From Faecalicatena faecalis (GTDB taxonomy: Bacteria > Bacillota > Clostridia > Lachnospirales > Lachnospiraceae), in the NCBI RefSeq assembly GCF_012524165.2, contig NZ_JABACJ020000004.1:176332-240331 (forward strand): 64,000 nucleotides of DNA, given 5' to 3'. The notes under the pieces were generated by a model. The model was not told the DNA's origin, ran no database searches, and saw nothing but the letters and a program-made list of their open reading frames with translations. Positions 60,701 to 64,000 of the stretch are shown one piece after another. Every line of letters starts with the position of its first letter. Position 1 is the stretch's first letter. The translations under genes were made by a program, and so were the position numbers.

Positions 60701-62821
60701 ATGATGCGTGTAGTCAAAAAGGATGGGACAAAAGAAGATTTTAACGTACAGAAAGTCGTAGTTGCAGTCAATAAGTCTGCCTACCGCGCCTTAATTAAAT
60801 TTACAGATGAAGAGCTGGATTATATCTGTCATTTTGTGGAAGAAAAGGTAAAATCCATGGGAATCACAGATATCCCGATTGCGGAGATGCATAATGTAGT
60901 AGAAGGGGCGCTGGAAAAGGTGAATCCGATCGTGGCAAAGAGCTACAGGGATTACCGGAACTATAAGCAGGATTTTGTACAGATGCTGGACGAGGTCTAT
61001 AAGAAGAGCCAGTCCATCATGTATATAGGGGATAAGGAGAACAGCAATACAGACAGTGCGCTTGTCTCAACAAAGAGAAGTCTGATCTTTAATGAACTGA
61101 ATAAGGAGTTATATAAGAAGTTCTTCCTGACTGTAGAAGAGATTCAGGCAATCAGAGAAGGTTATATCTACATCCATGATATGTCTGCAAGAAGAGATAC
61201 GATGAACTGCTGTCTGTTTGATGTGAAGAGTGTATTAAGCGGCGGATTTGAGATGGGGAATCTCTGGTATAACGAGCCGAAGACGCTGGATACGGCGTTC
61301 GATGTCATCGGTGATATTGTGCTGAGTGCGGCAAGTCAGCAGTACGGTGGTTTTACGGTACCGAGTGTAGACGAGATTTTGGAACCGTATGCTGAGAAGT
61401 CTCACAAGCAGTTGATTGAAAAGTACAGAAGTCTCGGACTTCCAGAGGAGACAGTACAAAAGGTCGCATGGTCCGATCTGGAAAAGGAGATGGAGCAGGG
61501 CTTCCAGGGATGGGAATATAAATTTAATTCCGTATCCTCCAGTCGTGGAGATTATCCGTTTATTACAGTGACCGCGGGAACACGTACGAGTATCTATGGA
61601 AAGCTTGCTACGATCAAGATGCTTGAGGTACGCCGTATGGGACAGGGAAAAGAAGGCCATAAGAAGCCGGTCCTGTTCCCGAAGATCGTATTTTTATATG
61701 ATGAGAATCTTCACGGACCAGGAAAACCGTTGGAGGATGTATTTGAGGCTGGAATCGAATGTTCCAGAAAGACTATGTATCCAGACTGGCTCAGCCTGAC
61801 TGGAGAGGGATACGTACCAAGCATGTATAAGAAATATGGCAGAATCATCAGTCCGATGGGATGCCGTGCCTTTTTATCACCGTGGTATGAAAGAGGCGGC
61901 ATGGAGCCGGCAGATGATAAGGATATGCCGGTATTTGTAGGCCGTTTTAACATTGGAGCGATCAGTCTGCACCTTCCGATGATTTATGCAAAGGCACAGC
62001 AGGAGAGCAGACCATTTTATGAAGTCCTGGATTATTACCTGAACTTGATTAGGAAGCTTCATCAGAGGACCTATGATTACTTAGGAGAGATGAAGGCCTC
62101 CACGAACCCGCTGGCATATTGTGAGGGCGGCTTCTACGGTGGACACCTGGGATTATATGATAAGATCAAGCCGTTATTAAAATCAGCGACAGCTTCTTTT
62201 GGAATCACTGCACTTAATGAATTGCAACAGCTCCATAATAAGAAGTCATTGGCAGAGGATGGACAGTTCGCTTTGGATACCTTGAACCATATCAACGAAA
62301 AAGTGAATGAATTCAAAGCAGAAGATGGACACCTTTATGCAATCTACGGAACACCTGCCGAGAATCTGTGCGGTGTTCAGGTTCAGCAGTTCCGTAAGAA
62401 ATACGGAATTATTGAAAATGTATCTGACAGAGAGTATGTAAGCAACAGCTTCCACTGCCATGTCAGTGAGGAAATCACTCCGATCGAGAAGCAGGATCTG
62501 GAGGGAAGGTTCTGGAATTTAAGTAACGGCGGCAAGATTCAGTATGTAAAATATCCGATCAGCTACAATACGGAGGCGGTAAAGGCATTGGTCAGAAGGG
62601 CCATGGCGAAGGGATTTTATGAGGGCGTGAATTTGTCCTTATCTTATTGCGATGACTGTGGATATGAAGAGCTGGATATGGATGTATGCCCAAAATGCGG
62701 CAGTAAGAATTTGACGAAGATCGATCGAATGAACGGTTATCTGTCTTACTCCCGGGTGAAGGGAGATACAAGACTCAATGATGCCAAGATGGCAGAAATT
62801 GCAGAAAGGAAAAGTATGTAA
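60701..62821 (+). CDS. nrdD: Anaerobic ribonucleoside-triphosphate reductase
   Basis: Makes dNTPs without oxygen using a glycyl radical. 706 aa. N-terminal ATP cone (MRVVKKDGTKEDFNVQKVV, residues 2-90) for allosteric control, central 10-strand barrel with Cys residues, C-terminal zinc site CDDCGYEELDMDVCPKCGS (about 648-666) and the glycyl radical loop RMNGYLSYSRVKGD (about 675). ATG 60701 and 60704 are both possible. Followed 1 nt later by its activase gene. Confidence 0.97.
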   Translation: MMRVVKKDGTKEDFNVQKVVVAVNKSAYRALIKFTDEELDYICHFVEEKVKSMGITDIPIAEMHNVVEGALEKVNPIVAKSYRDYRNYKQDFVQMLDEVYKKSQSIMYIGDKENSNTDSALVSTKRSLIFNELNKELYKKFFLTVEEIQAIREGYIYIHDMSARRDTMNCCLFDVKSVLSGGFEMGNLWYNEPKTLDTAFDVIGDIVLSAASQQYGGFTVPSVDEILEPYAEKSHKQLIEKYRSLGLPEETVQKVAWSDLEKEMEQGFQGWEYKFNSVSSSRGDYPFITVTAGTRTSIYGKLATIKMLEVRRMGQGKEGHKKPVLFPKIVFLYDENLHGPGKPLEDVFEAGIECSRKTMYPDWLSLTGEGYVPSMYKKYGRIISPMGCRAFLSPWYERGGMEPADDKDMPVFVGRFNIGAISLHLPMIYAKAQQESRPFYEVLDYYLNLIRKLHQRTYDYLGEMKASTNPLAYCEGGFYGGHLGLYDKIKPLLKSATASFGITALNELQQLHNKKSLAEDGQFALDTLNHINEKVNEFKAEDGHLYAIYGTPAENLCGVQVQQFRKKYGIIENVSDREYVSNSFHCHVSEEITPIEKQDLEGRFWNLSNGGKIQYVKYPISYNTEAVKALVRRAMAKGFYEGVNLSLSYCDDCGYEELDMDVCPKCGSKNLTKIDRMNGYLSYSRVKGDTRLNDAKMAEIAERKSM

Positions 62822-62822
62822 C

Positions 62823-63314
62823 ATGCAGTACCATAATATAACAAAAGATGATATGCTCAATGGCGATGGACTGCGGGTCGTCCTGTGGGTTGCAGGATGT
62901 TCTCACGGATGTAAGGAATGTCACAATCCTGTCACATGGGACCCCAAAGGCGGGATTCCATTTGACGAAGAAGCAAAGCAAGAGGTATTTGAACAACTGG
63001 AAAAGGACTATATCAGTGGAATTACATACAGCGGCGGAGACCCACTGTTTATGGGGAATAGAGAATGCATCACAGCATTGGCAAAAGAGGTGCGTGAGCG
63101 TTTCCCTGACAAGACGCAGTGGCTGTATACCGGATATGAATGGGAGGAAATCAAGGATTTGCCTGTGATTTCATATCTGGATGTCGTGGTCGATGGCAGA
63201 TTTGAAATCAGCCAGAAGGATACGCAGCTTCACTGGCGGGGCAGTGCCAATCAAAAGGTCATAGACGTGCAGGCGTCCCTCGGACAGGGACAAATCGTTC
63301 TGCACGAATCATAA
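62823..63314 (+). CDS. nrdG: Anaerobic ribonucleotide reductase activating protein
   Basis: Radical-SAM enzyme that creates the glycyl radical on NrdD. 163 aa. The [4Fe-4S] motif CxxxCxxC is CSHGCKEC (residues 27-34 approx), followed by YSGGDPL. ATG 62823 lies just after the nrdD stop and after AAAGGAAAAG; the frame is open further upstream into nrdD but that is not used. Confidence 0.97.
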   Translation: MQYHNITKDDMLNGDGLRVVLWVAGCSHGCKECHNPVTWDPKGGIPFDEEAKQEVFEQLEKDYISGITYSGGDPLFMGNRECITALAKEVRERFPDKTQWLYTGYEWEEIKDLPVISYLDVVVDGRFEISQKDTQLHWRGSANQKVIDVQASLGQGQIVLHES

Positions 63315-63337
63315 CACCGGATAAAGGAGAACATAAC

Positions 63338-63850
63338 ATGCAGAGAATCGCAAAATTTCACAAAGTAAGCTTAGAGGAGTTCACAAAGGGATGGATCGAT
63401 ACCTTTGGATTGGATGATGAAGCCAATCTGGAAGAAATCTATGAAGGAATCAAACTTCCTAAAAGAGCGACTGCCGGTTCTGCCGGATATGATTTTTATG
63501 CTCCTGTTCGTCTGGTATTAGAGCCAGGAGAGACCATCAAGGTTCCGACCGGAATCCGCGTAGAGATGGAGCAGAACTGGGTATTGAAGTGTTATCCGAG
63601 AAGCGGACTGGGCTTTAAATACAGACTGCAGCTCAATAATACAGTGGGAATTATTGACAGCGACTATTTCTATTCTGATAATGAAGGCCATATCTTTTGT
63701 AAAATCACCAATGATACGAATGAAGATAAGACAGTAGACATTGGCAGAGGTGAGGGATTTATGCAGGGTATTTTTGTGGAATATGGTATTACAGTTGACG
63801 ATGATGTGACCGATGTGCGCAATGGCGGCTTTGGAAGTACAACCAAATAA
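63338..63850 (+). CDS. dut: dUTP diphosphatase, trimeric type
   Basis: Hydrolyses dUTP to dUMP and PPi. All five motifs are present: AGSAGYDFYAP (1), YPRSGLGFKY (2), NTVGIIDSDYF (3), RGEGFMQGIF (4) and RNGGFGSTTK (5). 170 aa with an N-terminal extension of about 38 residues. Third gene of the nrdDG group (23 nt after nrdG), a sensible grouping for dNTP supply and clean-up. Confidence 0.95.
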   Translation: MQRIAKFHKVSLEEFTKGWIDTFGLDDEANLEEIYEGIKLPKRATAGSAGYDFYAPVRLVLEPGETIKVPTGIRVEMEQNWVLKCYPRSGLGFKYRLQLNNTVGIIDSDYFYSDNEGHIFCKITNDTNEDKTVDIGRGEGFMQGIFVEYGITVDDDVTDVRNGGFGSTTK

Positions 63851-63921
63851 TAGAATCGCGTAACAAAAAGACGGAATCATAAGAAGGCAATGTCACTAAG
63901 TTAAGATTGGTTTGCAATAGA

Positions 63922-63959
63922 AAGGTTGAAGATATTTTTGTCTTCAGCCTTCTTTTGAG
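63922..63959 (+). terminator. Terminator of the nrdDG-dut operon
   Basis: AAGGTTGAAGA pairs with TCTTCAGCCTT (one wobble) and CTTTTGAG follows. The last 40 nt of the window contain only a short CAGAT-TTGC-ATCTG repeat. Confidence 0.8.
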
Positions 63960-64000
63960 ATTAAAAAGCAGCACAAATAGACAGATTTGCATCTGCCTGA

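Overview
The window looks like a chromosomal segment of a low-to-mid GC, spore-former-related Firmicute, most likely Lachnospiraceae (Dorea/Blautia/Mediterraneibacter-like). Reasons: strong AGGAGG ribosome sites; Gram-positive regulatory RNAs (two T-boxes); a CIRCE heat-shock operator; sigma-H; a cysE-cysS-mrnC-rlmB-sigH cluster as in Bacillus/Clostridium; anaerobic NrdDG; a single-chain PurL; and DUF1540, SEC-C and sortase-type surface proteins. The genus is inference; no rRNA is present.

Layout. 1-4 kb: a LytTR response regulator (cut by the window edge), its GHKL kinase, and a nuclease-helicase fusion. 4-7.3 kb: a membrane-tailed MerR regulator with a 19-bp-spacer promoter, a CIRCE-controlled small heat-shock protein, and a LysR regulator divergent from a DUF1461 membrane protein that has a possible pseudoknot leader. 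7.5-12.1 kb: purL, then two identical tRNA-Met genes and a tRNA-Val with a MITE-like element between them. 12.2-19 kb: small membrane protein, ispF, GNAT, a cysteine T-box, cysE-cysS-mrnC-rlmB, sigH. 19-21 kb: a YtrA-type regulator/ABC operon with clear operators. 21-25.6 kb: SleB-type cell-wall hydrolase, tRNA-Thr, dtd, MATE pump, DUF6512, a small hypothetical. 25.6-28 kb: a possible structured RNA and an ECF sigma/anti-sigma pair with an autoregulatory-type promoter.

28-37.5 kb: Nudix hydrolase with a structured leader, NSS symporter, glnS, MocR regulator, a GC-rich hairpin array, a Cys-rich small membrane protein, cardiolipin synthase, purA. 37.6-43.4 kb: a broken CPBP protease gene, an orphan FtsX-like permease, two small genes (one only 54 codons), a SEC-C protein and a YdcF-like protein. 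43.4-49.6 kb: a threonine T-box ahead of an aldo/keto reductase and thrS, a DUF1540 protein, an AI-2E family protein directly followed by metA. 50-57.6 kb: two large surface proteins flanking a 7TM kinase/OmpR regulator pair. 57.6-58.2 kb: a divergent XRE regulator/acidic small protein pair sharing an operator. 58.2-60.5 kb: a PLP aminotransferase and an FMN 2-hydroxyacid dehydrogenase. 60.7-63.9 kb: nrdD-nrdG-dUTPase, a dNTP supply unit.

Most genes are ordinary housekeeping. The best candidates for something undescribed are non-coding: the MITE-like element (11.6 kb), the hairpin array (33.8 kb), the pseudoknot-like leader (6.5 kb), the small hairpin transcript (25.65 kb), plus the XRE/84-aa module (57.6-58.1 kb) and the surface-protein/two-component island (50-57.6 kb). 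No CRISPR array, prophage, insertion sequence or complete defence system was seen.
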